NCBI GenBank assembly: GCA_012512995.1
Contig: JAAZDA010000347.1
Location: 1 to 17,416 of the forward strand
Length of the DNA stretch: 17,416 nucleotides
Source of the DNA: Clostridiales bacterium
GTDB lineage: Bacteria; Bacillota; Clostridia; Lachnospirales; Lachnospiraceae
Direction of reading: 5' to 3'
Positions 7,070-13,091 of this stretch are shown one piece after another (position 1 is the first letter of the stretch; every line of letters starts with the position of its first letter). The notes beneath the pieces were generated by a model. It saw only the letters and a program-made list of their open reading frames with translations. It searched no databases and was not told the origin of the DNA. Position numbers and translations under genes: made by a program.

Positions 7070-8368
7070 ATGGCATTCACGGATAAAGCCAGAATAATCG
7101 TAAGCAGCGGCAAAGGTGGAAATGGGCACATTTCTTTCAGAAGAGAGAAATTTGTGCCGGCAGGAGGTCCTGACGGCGGCGATGGCGGAAACGGCGGAGA
7201 TGTTATATTCGCTGTTGATGAAGGACTCAACACGCTTGAAGATTTCAGACATGCACTAAAGTTCTCTGCTGAGAACGGTGAGGATGGCGGCAAGAAAAAG
7301 TGTTCAGGAAAGTGTGGCGCGGATCTTACTCTCAAAGTTCCTGAAGGCACTGTTATAAAAGACTTTGCTACCGGAAAAGTGATCGCCGACATGTCAGGCG
7401 ATTGCAAAGAATATCTTCTGCTTAAGGGCGGTCATGGTGGAAATGGCAATCAGCATTATGCAACATCAACGATGCAGGCACCGAAATATGCTCAGCCAGG
7501 ACAGCCTGCGAGAACTATTGAACTGCAGCTTGAACTTAAGGTCATTGCAGATGTCGGTCTTGTAGGTTTTCCCAATGTTGGCAAATCTACATTGCTTTCA
7601 ATGGTCAGCAATGCCAGACCGAAGATCGCAAATTATCATTTCACAACGCTTTCGCCTATCCTTGGTGTAGTAGATCTTGATGATGCCCAGGGTTTTGTAA
7701 TGGCAGATATACCAGGGCTTATCGAGGGAGCTGCGGAAGGCATCGGACTCGGAGATGAATTCCTTGCACACATAGAGCGCACAAAGATGCTGGTACACGT
7801 TGTTGACGCGTCAGGCTCTGAAGGCCGTGATCCGATCGAAGATATTGAGGCTATCAATAAAGAACTAAATGCATACAGTATTGATCTCACGAAAAAGAAA
7901 CAGGTCATAGCTGCTAACAAAACAGATATTATCCCTTCCGGTACAGATCCTGATCCGGTGCAGAGAATACGCGATAAATACGAACCTCTTGGAATCAGAG
8001 TTTTTGCAATCTCAGCAGCTACTAATTCAGGTATTCGAGAGATGCTTTATTATATCAGCGGTGAGCTTCAGAAAATGCCACGTGGCGCAAATGTCTTTGC
8101 ACAGGAATATGATCCTGAAGAAGCTATTGCAAAGATTGATGACAGCTTTACGGTGGGGTATGATGAAGAAAAGGGAGAGTATGTCGTCGAGGGAGCGCGG
8201 ATCGAGCGTATGCTCAACAATACGAATCTCAGCTCAGAGAAGGGCTTCCGCTTCTTCCAGAAATTCATGGAAGACAATGGAATAATAAGCATGCTGAAGG
8301 AAGAAGGACTAAGGGAAGGCGATACAGTAAGGCTCTACGGACACTCGTTCGAGTATTACGAGAGCTGA
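7070..8368 (+). CDS. obgE: GTPase ObgE/CgtA
   Basis: Essential GTPase that acts late in 50S subunit assembly and links ribosome status to growth and stress. The 432 residues show three domains: the glycine-rich Obg fold (1-158, GGPDGGDGGNGGDV at 32-45), the G domain, and a C-terminal OCT domain (about 345-430), as usual in Gram-positive bacteria. G-motifs are GFPNVGKST (166-174), DIPG (213-216), NKTD (283-286) and SAA (315-317). GGAG at 7056 precedes the ATG. The position after rpmA is conserved in many bacteria. Stop is TGA. Confidence 0.97.
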   Translation: MAFTDKARIIVSSGKGGNGHISFRREKFVPAGGPDGGDGGNGGDVIFAVDEGLNTLEDFRHALKFSAENGEDGGKKKCSGKCGADLTLKVPEGTVIKDFATGKVIADMSGDCKEYLLLKGGHGGNGNQHYATSTMQAPKYAQPGQPARTIELQLELKVIADVGLVGFPNVGKSTLLSMVSNARPKIANYHFTTLSPILGVVDLDDAQGFVMADIPGLIEGAAEGIGLGDEFLAHIERTKMLVHVVDASGSEGRDPIEDIEAINKELNAYSIDLTKKKQVIAANKTDIIPSGTDPDPVQRIRDKYEPLGIRVFAISAATNSGIREMLYYISGELQKMPRGANVFAQEYDPEEAIAKIDDSFTVGYDEEKGEYVVEGARIERMLNNTNLSSEKGFRFFQKFMEDNGIISMLKEEGLREGDTVRLYGHSFEYYES

Positions 8369-8394
8369 AGACCCGACACGGAGGGAACATTAAA

Positions 8395-8694
8395 ATGGAA
8401 TTATCAAGTAAGCAGAGAGCTTTTCTTATGAGCCTCGCAAATGATATAGACCCTGTCATTCAGATAGGCAAGAACGGAGTGAGTCCTGAAGCAGTGAAGT
8501 CGGCAGATGAAACATTTAATACAAGAGAACTCCTCAAGGGCTCAGTCTTGAAGACAGCACCGGATGATCCGGGAAGTACAGCGGAAATGCTCGCCGGTCG
8601 TTGCAGGGCAACTGTTGTCAAGGTCATTGGCAGAAAATTCATCCTTTATAGAAAGAATAACGACGACCCGAGGATAGAACTTCCTGAAGCGTGA
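8395..8694 (+). CDS. yhbY: CRM-domain RNA-binding protein YhbY (YqeI family)
   Basis: Small protein of 99 residues with a single CRM domain, an RNA-binding fold associated with 50S precursor particles. The conserved start LSSKQRAFLMSLANDIDPV, the QIGKNGV loop (equivalent of the GxxG motif) and VIGRKFILYRKN near the C terminus identify it. A GGAGGG-like ribosome binding site (8381-8386) precedes the ATG. It lies between obgE and nadD, the expected order in Clostridia. Confidence 0.93.
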   Translation: MELSSKQRAFLMSLANDIDPVIQIGKNGVSPEAVKSADETFNTRELLKGSVLKTAPDDPGSTAEMLAGRCRATVVKVIGRKFILYRKNNDDPRIELPEA

Positions 8695-8712
8695 TCATGG
8701 AGCTTAGTATAT

Positions 8713-9324
8713 ATGAGAAAAATTGGAATCATGGGTGGGACTTTTGACCCGGTGCATCTTGGACATCTTATTATTGCAGAAGCGGCGCTTGATGCTGCCG
8801 GACTTGATGAGGTCAGGTTCATTCCATGCGGACGACCTTATTTCAAGGATGAAAGATGTGACAAAGTCTCAGACGCTGAAGACAGGCTGGAAATGTGCCG
8901 CCTTGCAGTAAATGACAACCCACGATTCACTGTATCTGATATTGAAGTGAAGCGCAGAGGCAAAACATATACATACGAAACTATGGAAGAACTTAAGGCG
9001 GAAGAGCCTGATTCGGAGTTCTCATTTATCTGCGGAGCCGACAGTGTTGTAAGCATGAGCAGCTGGTATTTACCTGAAAGGATATTCAGGACCTGCTCTA
9101 TCCTGGCTGCTGTAAGGGATGACGAGACGGACAGAAAATGTTTTGACACAGAGATCAAAAAGCTGCATCATGAATATGGAGCTGATATCAGTTTACTTCC
9201 TGTGCCGAATATCGGGATATCTTCAACTGATATCAGAGAGCGGATAAAAAGCGGAAAATCTGTAAGATACCTGACAACGAATAACGTTATTGAATACATA
9301 GAAAGAAAAGGACTTTACAGATAG
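8713..9324 (+). CDS. nadD: Nicotinate-nucleotide adenylyltransferase
   Basis: Transfers AMP from ATP to nicotinate mononucleotide, giving deamido-NAD in NAD synthesis. The 203 residues contain the nucleotidyltransferase signature GGTFDPVHLGH (8-18), FICGADSVVSMSSWY in the middle, and ISSTDIR (169-175) near the C terminus. GGAG at 8699-8702 serves as ribosome binding site. The stop is TAG, directly abutting the ATG of yqeK, so the two are probably translated together. Confidence 0.96.
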   Translation: MRKIGIMGGTFDPVHLGHLIIAEAALDAAGLDEVRFIPCGRPYFKDERCDKVSDAEDRLEMCRLAVNDNPRFTVSDIEVKRRGKTYTYETMEELKAEEPDSEFSFICGADSVVSMSSWYLPERIFRTCSILAAVRDDETDRKCFDTEIKKLHHEYGADISLLPVPNIGISSTDIRERIKSGKSVRYLTTNNVIEYIERKGLYR

Positions 9325-9909
9325 ATGGATAAAACTGTCAGAGTTAAAATGGTAAAGGCACTTGAAAAGGAGCTGAATTACAAACGTTTTATCCATACGA
9401 TGGGAGTAGCTTATACAGCTACAGCGCTTGCAATGCGCTATGGTGCTGATGTTGATAAGGCAGAGATGGCTGGTCTCCTTCATGACTGTGCAAAGTGCAA
9501 GAGCATAAATTCCATGCAGTCGATATGTAAAAAGGCAGGTGCATCCGTAAGTGACGCAGAAAAGAACAATCCGGCGCTTCTTCATTCGAAGGCAGGAGCA
9601 ATTCTGGCAAGGACGGATTACGAAATTGAAGATAATGAAATCCTTAGTGCTATAATGTGGCATACGACCGGGAAACCTGGTATGTCGCTGCTGGATAAGA
9701 TAGTTTTTATTTCTGACTACATTGAGCCGACAAGATGTACGGCTTCGCGTCTCCCGGAAGTGAGAGAGGCTGCGTTCAGGGACATCGACGAAGCACTGAT
9801 AATGATACTGGAAGACATGCTGTCATATCTGAAATCCACGGGCTGTGATATAGACCCGATGACAGAAGAAACATACGAGTATTATACAAATGAAAAGAGA
9901 CATGAATAA
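9325..9909 (+). CDS. yqeK: HD-domain Ap4A hydrolase YqeK
   Basis: Belongs to the YqeK family, which cleaves diadenosine tetraphosphate symmetrically to two ADP and so lowers this alarmone. The 194-residue sequence has the HD-superfamily metal ligands: His24 (FIHTMGVAY), His53-Asp54 (LLHDCAKC), His87 (LLHSKAG), His113 (AIMWHTTGK) and Asp131 (FISDYIEPTR). It begins immediately after the nadD stop with no intergenic base. Genes of this family nearly always follow nadD. Confidence 0.93.
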   Translation: MDKTVRVKMVKALEKELNYKRFIHTMGVAYTATALAMRYGADVDKAEMAGLLHDCAKCKSINSMQSICKKAGASVSDAEKNNPALLHSKAGAILARTDYEIEDNEILSAIMWHTTGKPGMSLLDKIVFISDYIEPTRCTASRLPEVREAAFRDIDEALIMILEDMLSYLKSTGCDIDPMTEETYEYYTNEKRHE

Positions 9910-9957
9910 TCGCGCCGATATAGAGGATCATGGCGCAATGCATGGGAGGAACATAAT

Positions 9958-10326
9958 TTGTCTGAAAAAAGCTTATTGAAGCAGTCAAGAGAAATGGCCA
10001 AAATGGCTGTAGAAGCACTTAAGGATCACAAAGCGGAAGATATCAGGGCAATTGACATCAGCGATGTCAGTGTATTAGCAGATTATTTCATTATTGCTAA
10101 TGGATCGAATCACACTCAGATTCAGGCTCTCGCAGATGCTGTTGAAGAGCAGCTCGGCAAAGCCGGACATCCGTGTAAGCAGGTGGAAGGATATGACAAC
10201 GCATCATGGGTGCTCCTGGATTTCGGAGATGTTATTGTACATGTTTTTGATAAAGAGAACCGTCTTCTTTATGACATAGAGAGAATATGGCGCGATGGAA
10301 AAATGATAGATCCAGACGAGCTGTAA
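9958..10326 (+). CDS. rsfS: Ribosomal silencing factor RsfS
   Basis: Binds L14 of the 50S subunit and blocks joining with the 30S subunit when nutrients are short. The 122-residue protein shows the family core: DIRAIDISDVSVLADYFIIANG, then GYDNASWVLLDFGDVIVHVF and a C-terminal YDIERIW. The start is TTG 9958, supported by GGGAGGA at 9944-9950; no in-frame ATG lies before the conserved region. A short GCGCC/GGCGC inverted repeat (9912-9936) lies just upstream. It is the last gene before the lexA-facing terminator. Confidence 0.95.
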   Translation: MSEKSLLKQSREMAKMAVEALKDHKAEDIRAIDISDVSVLADYFIIANGSNHTQIQALADAVEEQLGKAGHPCKQVEGYDNASWVLLDFGDVIVHVFDKENRLLYDIERIWRDGKMIDPDEL

Positions 10327-10352
10327 GTGTGAAAATCTAAAAATATGGTATT

Positions 10353-10386
10353 AAAAAATGCAGACCTTTGTGGTCTGCATTTTTAT
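10353..10386. terminator. Bidirectional terminator between rsfS and lexA
   Basis: ATGCAGACC pairs perfectly with GGTCTGCAT around a TTTGT loop (10367-10371), flanked by an A run on the left and a T run on the right. It can therefore end both the rsfS transcript and the converging lexA transcript, whose stop codon begins at 10388. Confidence 0.9.
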
Positions 10387-11000
10387 TACATGAGTCTGAA
10401 TACTCCGAAGACTTTGCCGAGAATAACGCAATTGTCAACTATGATAGGATCCATACTGTCATTCTCGGGCTGAAGACGTATGTGATCTTTTTCTTTATAG
10501 AAACGTTTTACTGTTGCCGAATCATCAATAAGAGCAACTATTATCTCACCGTTCTGCGCCGTGCTGCAGCTGTTAACGAATATAAGATCTCCATCGAATA
10601 TACCGACATTTATCATTGAATCCCCATGGACTCTTAGGGCAAATGATTCACCACGCGGTACCATGTCTGATGGAACAGGGTAGTAGCTGTCAATATTCTG
10701 CTCAGCCAGAATAGGAAGACCTGCAGCGACCTGCCCCACAACAGGAATAGAGACCATTTCAGTCCTGACCATCTGAAAACTGTCATCACAGATCTCAATT
10801 GCACGGGGCTTTGTAGGATCCCTCCTTATATATCCGTTCTTCTCAAGCGTTTCCAGATGAGAATGGACAGAAGAAGTCGATTTAAGATGAACAGCATCAC
10901 AGATTTCGCGGACGGTAGGGGGATATCCGGTCCTCAGTGTCTCGGATTTTATGTATTCAAGAATTTCACTTTGCTTGGGGGTTATTCTTCCGTTCTGCAT
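10386..11000 (-). CDS. lexA: SOS transcriptional repressor LexA
   Basis: Represses the DNA-damage response and self-cleaves when RecA filaments form. The 204 residues have an N-terminal winged-helix domain (TPKQSEILEYI, then TVREICDAVHLKSTSSVHSHL) and a C-terminal peptidase domain. The cleavage site is Ala93-Gly94 in GQVAAGLP, the nucleophile Ser128 in HGDSM, and the general base Lys165 in ATVKRF; all are intact. CCTCC at 11013-11017 is the ribosome binding site on the minus strand. It diverges from the LysM gene across a region with LexA boxes, so it probably represses both itself and that gene. Confidence 0.97.
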   Translation of the reverse strand: MQNGRITPKQSEILEYIKSETLRTGYPPTVREICDAVHLKSTSSVHSHLETLEKNGYIRRDPTKPRAIEICDDSFQMVRTEMVSIPVVGQVAAGLPILAEQNIDSYYPVPSDMVPRGESFALRVHGDSMINVGIFDGDLIFVNSCSTAQNGEIIVALIDDSATVKRFYKEKDHIRLQPENDSMDPIIVDNCVILGKVFGVFRLM

Positions 11001-11056
11001 AGTTATACGTTACCTCCATATCAGAAGATGGATCATATGTTTGAATTAATAAAGTC

Positions 11057-11084
11057 AGTATAACAGAAGTCAGAATAAAAGCAA
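11057..11084 (-). promoter_or_regulatory. Putative lexA promoter
   Basis: On the minus strand TTGCTT (plus 11079-11084) is followed after 16 bp by TATACT (plus 11057-11062), preceded by TG one base upstream, an extended -10. A degenerate LexA-like site (plus 11082-11095, two mismatches on the minus strand) overlaps the -35 and a better box begins at 11095, placing repressor next to RNA polymerase. Confidence 0.5.
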
Positions 11085-11094
11085 ACATATATTC

Positions 11095-11108
11095 CGAAAA
11101 TACGTTCG
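11095..11108. promoter_or_regulatory. LexA box 1
   Basis: CGAAAATACGTTCG matches the Gram-positive SOS operator CGAACRNRYGTTYG at all but one defined position. It lies upstream of both divergent promoters, between the lexA -35 and the LysM-gene -35. Confidence 0.75.
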
Positions 11109-11116
11109 ATTTGTTA

Positions 11117-11145
11117 TTGACAATCGAATACATGTTCGATATAAT
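11117..11145 (+). promoter_or_regulatory. Near-consensus sigma-A promoter of the LysM/YneA-like gene
   Basis: TTGACA (11117-11122), a 17-bp spacer and TATAAT (11140-11145) form a perfect consensus promoter. LexA box 2 occupies the spacer, so repression must be by direct block. Such a strong promoter would fire strongly once LexA is cleaved. Confidence 0.88.
11125..11138. promoter_or_regulatory. LexA box 2, inside the promoter spacer
   Basis: CGAATACATGTTCG matches the SOS operator consensus with one mismatch. It lies wholly between the -35 and -10 of the LysM-gene promoter and 30 bp from box 1. Confidence 0.85.
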
Positions 11146-11156
11146 TCCTCATATAC

Positions 11157-11170
11157 AGAACGAACGTTCG
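11157..11170. promoter_or_regulatory. LexA box 3, downstream of the transcription start
   Basis: AGAACGAACGTTCG matches the SOS operator with one mismatch at the first base. It would lie just past the predicted start site near 11152, 32 bp from box 2, so all three boxes fall close to the same face of the helix. Confidence 0.8.
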
Positions 11171-11189
11171 GTACAGGAGGTCTCCGGTC

Positions 11190-11603
11190 ATGGATAGAAG
11201 ATATGAATACAGCAATGGCAGATATGAGTACAATTACCACAGAAGCAGAGCAATCGTTGCCAGACGTGCTGAAAAAGGCAGAAGAGCCGAAATCATACTT
11301 ATTACAGCTGCTTTCTCAATACTTGCTGCAATCATTTTTGTTATATCCGGAGTCCGTTCAATAGCTTCTGAGCGCAATACAGAAACCGAATATAAATACT
11401 ACAAGAGCGTAACTGTTTCTTACGGTGAAGACCTTGATGCAATAGTTGATCAGTATTACAGCCCTGATCACTATTCTGATCATGATGATTACGTTGATGA
11501 ATTGTGTTCGATCAATGATGTTAAGTACAGCACAGATGGTTATGAACTGCATCCGGGAGATCATATAATAGTTGCATATTATTCAGATAATTGTATTCAC
11601 TGA
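11190..11603 (+). CDS. SOS-controlled membrane-anchored LysM protein, YneA-like division inhibitor
   Basis: A 137-residue protein with a charged N terminus rich in Arg and Tyr (1-33), one transmembrane segment (about 34-54) and an extracytoplasmic LysM-like domain (about 70-131, from YKSVTVSYGEDLDAIV to HPGDHIIVAYY). YneA of Bacillus subtilis has this plan, is divergent from lexA, and halts division during the SOS response; the same plan and location are seen here. Overall sequence similarity could not be tested, so the function is inferred from architecture, location and three LexA boxes. CAGGAGG at 11175-11181 is the ribosome binding site. The 3' end overlaps the recombinase gene on the other strand by 7 bp. 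Confidence 0.85.
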   Translation: MDRRYEYSNGRYEYNYHRSRAIVARRAEKGRRAEIILITAAFSILAAIIFVISGVRSIASERNTETEYKYYKSVTVSYGEDLDAIVDQYYSPDHYSDHDDYVDELCSINDVKYSTDGYELHPGDHIIVAYYSDNCIH

Positions 11604-12745
11604 TCGCTTTCCTGCTCTTGGTTTTTAATAATACCTGACTCATTTCTTTTGATTTCCAAATGAGCAGCCTCGGTTTTTACCTTGTCGGGAACATCTTCAC
11701 GGAGCTTTACAACGTTTGCGGCGCTGCGCCTGCGATCCTCCTCAATAGCGGCATAGTGTTTCCTTGTTGTATTGACATCTTTGTGACCGAGAACATCGGC
11801 CACAAGATAAATATCACCTGTTTCACGGTAAAGACTTGTTCCATAGGTGCTACGAAGTTTATGAGGAGTGATCTTTTTGAGAGTAGTTACTCTTGAAGCA
11901 TATTTCTTTACAAGGTTCTCTACAGCGCGTACAGTTAATCGCCTATCCTGAAGTGAAAGGAATAGTGCATTTTCATTTCCAGTTACAGGAATTACCTTTT
12001 CTCTTTGCTTGAGATATTCTTTCAGAGCTTTTTCTACTTCGTCTCCGAAATACACGACCGCTTCATACCCGCCCTTGCGGTGGATTTTGATTCCGTTTTC
12101 GTTGAAATCTATATCCTGAATATCAAGTCCGACACATTCGGAAACACGGATGCCAGTTCCGAGCATCAGCGTAAGGATAGCAATATCACGGATCCTGGTT
12201 CGCTCGTGGAAAGCCAGTTCATGTTTTGTGAGAGAGGCACCGGAGTCGACCTGATCGAGTAGAATAGCGACTTCATCTGGTTCAAGTCTGATTATTGCTT
12301 TTTCATGTTGCTTGGGAAGCGGTATCTTTTCGGCCACATCTTCATCTATCTGTTCTGAGCAGTAGAAATAGTGAAACATTTTGCGAATAGTTGACAGCTT
12401 TCTTGCTTTACCACGTTCATCATTTGTTATGATCTTGCCGTCTTTTTTATAATATGTGCAGTATTCAAGGTATTCTTCTATATCTTCCTTTTGAATATAT
12501 TTGAGAATATCTATGGAGTAATCAGTGATTTCCTGCTTTTTGCATGCTGGATTAGTGTTATGAAGAAACTCAAAGAAAACACGGAGATCATAGGCGTAAG
12601 CAAGTCTGGTACGTGGAAGAGTGTTCTGCTCGATCCCACGGAAAAACTGGCGGCAGAAGCGAGGAAGTGTATCGAGAACTGCGCGCATCCTGAGAGTGTT
12701 CTCTCTGTCTTTTTCTTCATAATATTTATCAGTCTGTCCCTGCAT
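11597..12745 (-). CDS. Tyrosine recombinase (XerC/XerD/XerS-like integrase)
   Basis: Site-specific recombinase of 382 residues. An N-terminal SAM-like DNA-binding domain (about 40-140, with RTRLAYAYDLRVFFEFL) precedes the catalytic domain, in which all active residues are seen: Arg200 (GTGIRVSE), Lys224 (HRKGG), His295 and Arg298 (HKLRST), His321 (LGHKD) and Tyr331 (RKHY). The start ATG at 12743-12745 has a GGTGG ribosome binding site 6-10 bp upstream; the longer frame from 12814 adds a hydrophobic stretch atypical of the family. Compared with XerC/XerD of about 300 residues it has extra sequence before the catalytic domain and a charged tail, a plan recalling streptococcal XerS, though this is from memory. 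No phage or transposon genes adjoin it, which favours a chromosomal role such as dimer resolution over an integrase. Confidence 0.92.
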   Translation of the reverse strand: MQGQTDKYYEEKDRENTLRMRAVLDTLPRFCRQFFRGIEQNTLPRTRLAYAYDLRVFFEFLHNTNPACKKQEITDYSIDILKYIQKEDIEEYLEYCTYYKKDGKIITNDERGKARKLSTIRKMFHYFYCSEQIDEDVAEKIPLPKQHEKAIIRLEPDEVAILLDQVDSGASLTKHELAFHERTRIRDIAILTLMLGTGIRVSECVGLDIQDIDFNENGIKIHRKGGYEAVVYFGDEVEKALKEYLKQREKVIPVTGNENALFLSLQDRRLTVRAVENLVKKYASRVTTLKKITPHKLRSTYGTSLYRETGDIYLVADVLGHKDVNTTRKHYAAIEEDRRRSAANVVKLREDVPDKVKTEAAHLEIKRNESGIIKNQEQESDQ

Positions 12746-12814
12746 CAATGCCACCAATACGAGAATAAATGTGCTAAAATGTATTATCTTTGAATATATT
12801 GATATAAGGGTCAA

Positions 12815-12859
12815 AAGTACATTCTGCGTTTCTGCTTGCAGAAAAAGCAGAATGTACTT
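12815..12859. repeat. Nested inverted repeat A
   Basis: Outer arms AAGTACATTCTGC (12815-12827) and GCAGAATGTACTT (12847-12859) are a perfect 13-bp match. Inside them TTTCTGC (12829-12835) and GCAGAAA (12838-12844) form a 7-bp inner stem with a TT loop. One unpaired base on the left and two on the right separate the stems. No T tract follows, so it is not a terminator. Confidence 0.92.
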
Positions 12860-12867
12860 GGGACCCG

Positions 12868-12923
12868 TCCCACACTCGGAAGTAGCGATTTACGCAGTAA
12901 ATCAGCAGATTCCGAGTGTGGGG
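12868..12923. repeat. Nested inverted repeat B
   Basis: CCCACACTCGGAA (12869-12881) pairs perfectly with TTCCGAGTGTGGG (12910-12922), with a T-G wobble beyond. Inner arms GATTTAC (12887-12893) and GTAAATC (12897-12903) form 7 bp around GCA. Internal loops are 5 and 6 bases. A competing small stem GGGAC/GTCCC (12860-12871) shares bases with the left arm. Confidence 0.92.
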
Positions 12924-12924
12924 A

Positions 12925-12977
12925 GAATTGCGAAATCAATTTGTGAAGAACACAAATCAATAGAAGCGGAGCAATTC
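12925..12977. repeat. Nested inverted repeat C
   Basis: Outer arms GAATTGC (12925-12931) and GCAATTC (12971-12977) enclose inner arms ATTTGTG (12939-12945) and CACAAAT (12951-12957) with an AAGAA loop. The internal loop is strongly asymmetric (7 and 13 bases). AAATCAAT also occurs as a direct repeat (12933-12940 and 12954-12961). Confidence 0.85.
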
Positions 12978-13004
12978 GTATAGCATCATAGCCAAAATGG
13001 GGTT

Positions 13005-13032
13005 TTGACACCTACATCATATATTGTATTTT
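13005..13032 (+). promoter_or_regulatory. Putative promoter of the AI-2E family gene
   Basis: TTGACA (13005-13010) is followed after 16 bp by TATTTT (13027-13032). The 8-bp direct repeat TAGCATCA occurs at 12981-12988 and at 13032-13039, the second copy at the end of the -10, and could be an operator; this is a guess. Confidence 0.5.
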
Positions 13033-13091
13033 AGCATCAAAGTGTTTCTTTCTCAACCAAATGCAGAACGCTTGTTCGGGAGACAACTAAT

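Larger units (their letters stand above)
12746..13091. other. Gene-free region between the recombinase and the AI-2E protein
   Basis: This 346-bp stretch holds no credible coding sequence. It contains the recombinase 5' region, three nested inverted repeats (12815-12977), and a promoter for the + strand gene (13005-13032). The recombinase promoter is not clear: TTGACC on the minus strand (plus 12809-12814) abuts the first palindrome but has only a poorly spaced -10. Confidence 0.8.

Noticed and set aside
11030..11043. A further LexA box near the lexA ribosome binding site (GGATCATATGTTTG).
   Set aside because: It has two mismatches in the left half-site, more than the three clear boxes, and is too weak to list as a feature.
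12491..12793. A 100-codon + strand frame antisense to the recombinase.
   Set aside because: It is a shadow of the recombinase, whose active-site residues are all conserved in the opposite strand.
12780..12815. A promoter for the recombinase using TTGACC (plus 12809-12814).
   Set aside because: The best -10 (GATAAT) is 20 bp away, too far for a normal sigma-A promoter, so no promoter is called.
12815..12977. A CRISPR array or phage attachment site.
   Set aside because: The three elements share shape but not sequence, there are no repeats with spacers, and no cas or phage genes are near. A classical dif sequence was also looked for and not recognised.
12771..12983. A 70-codon + strand reading frame across the palindromes.
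   Set aside because: It has no ribosome binding site or family resemblance, and its sequence is dominated by the inverted repeats.
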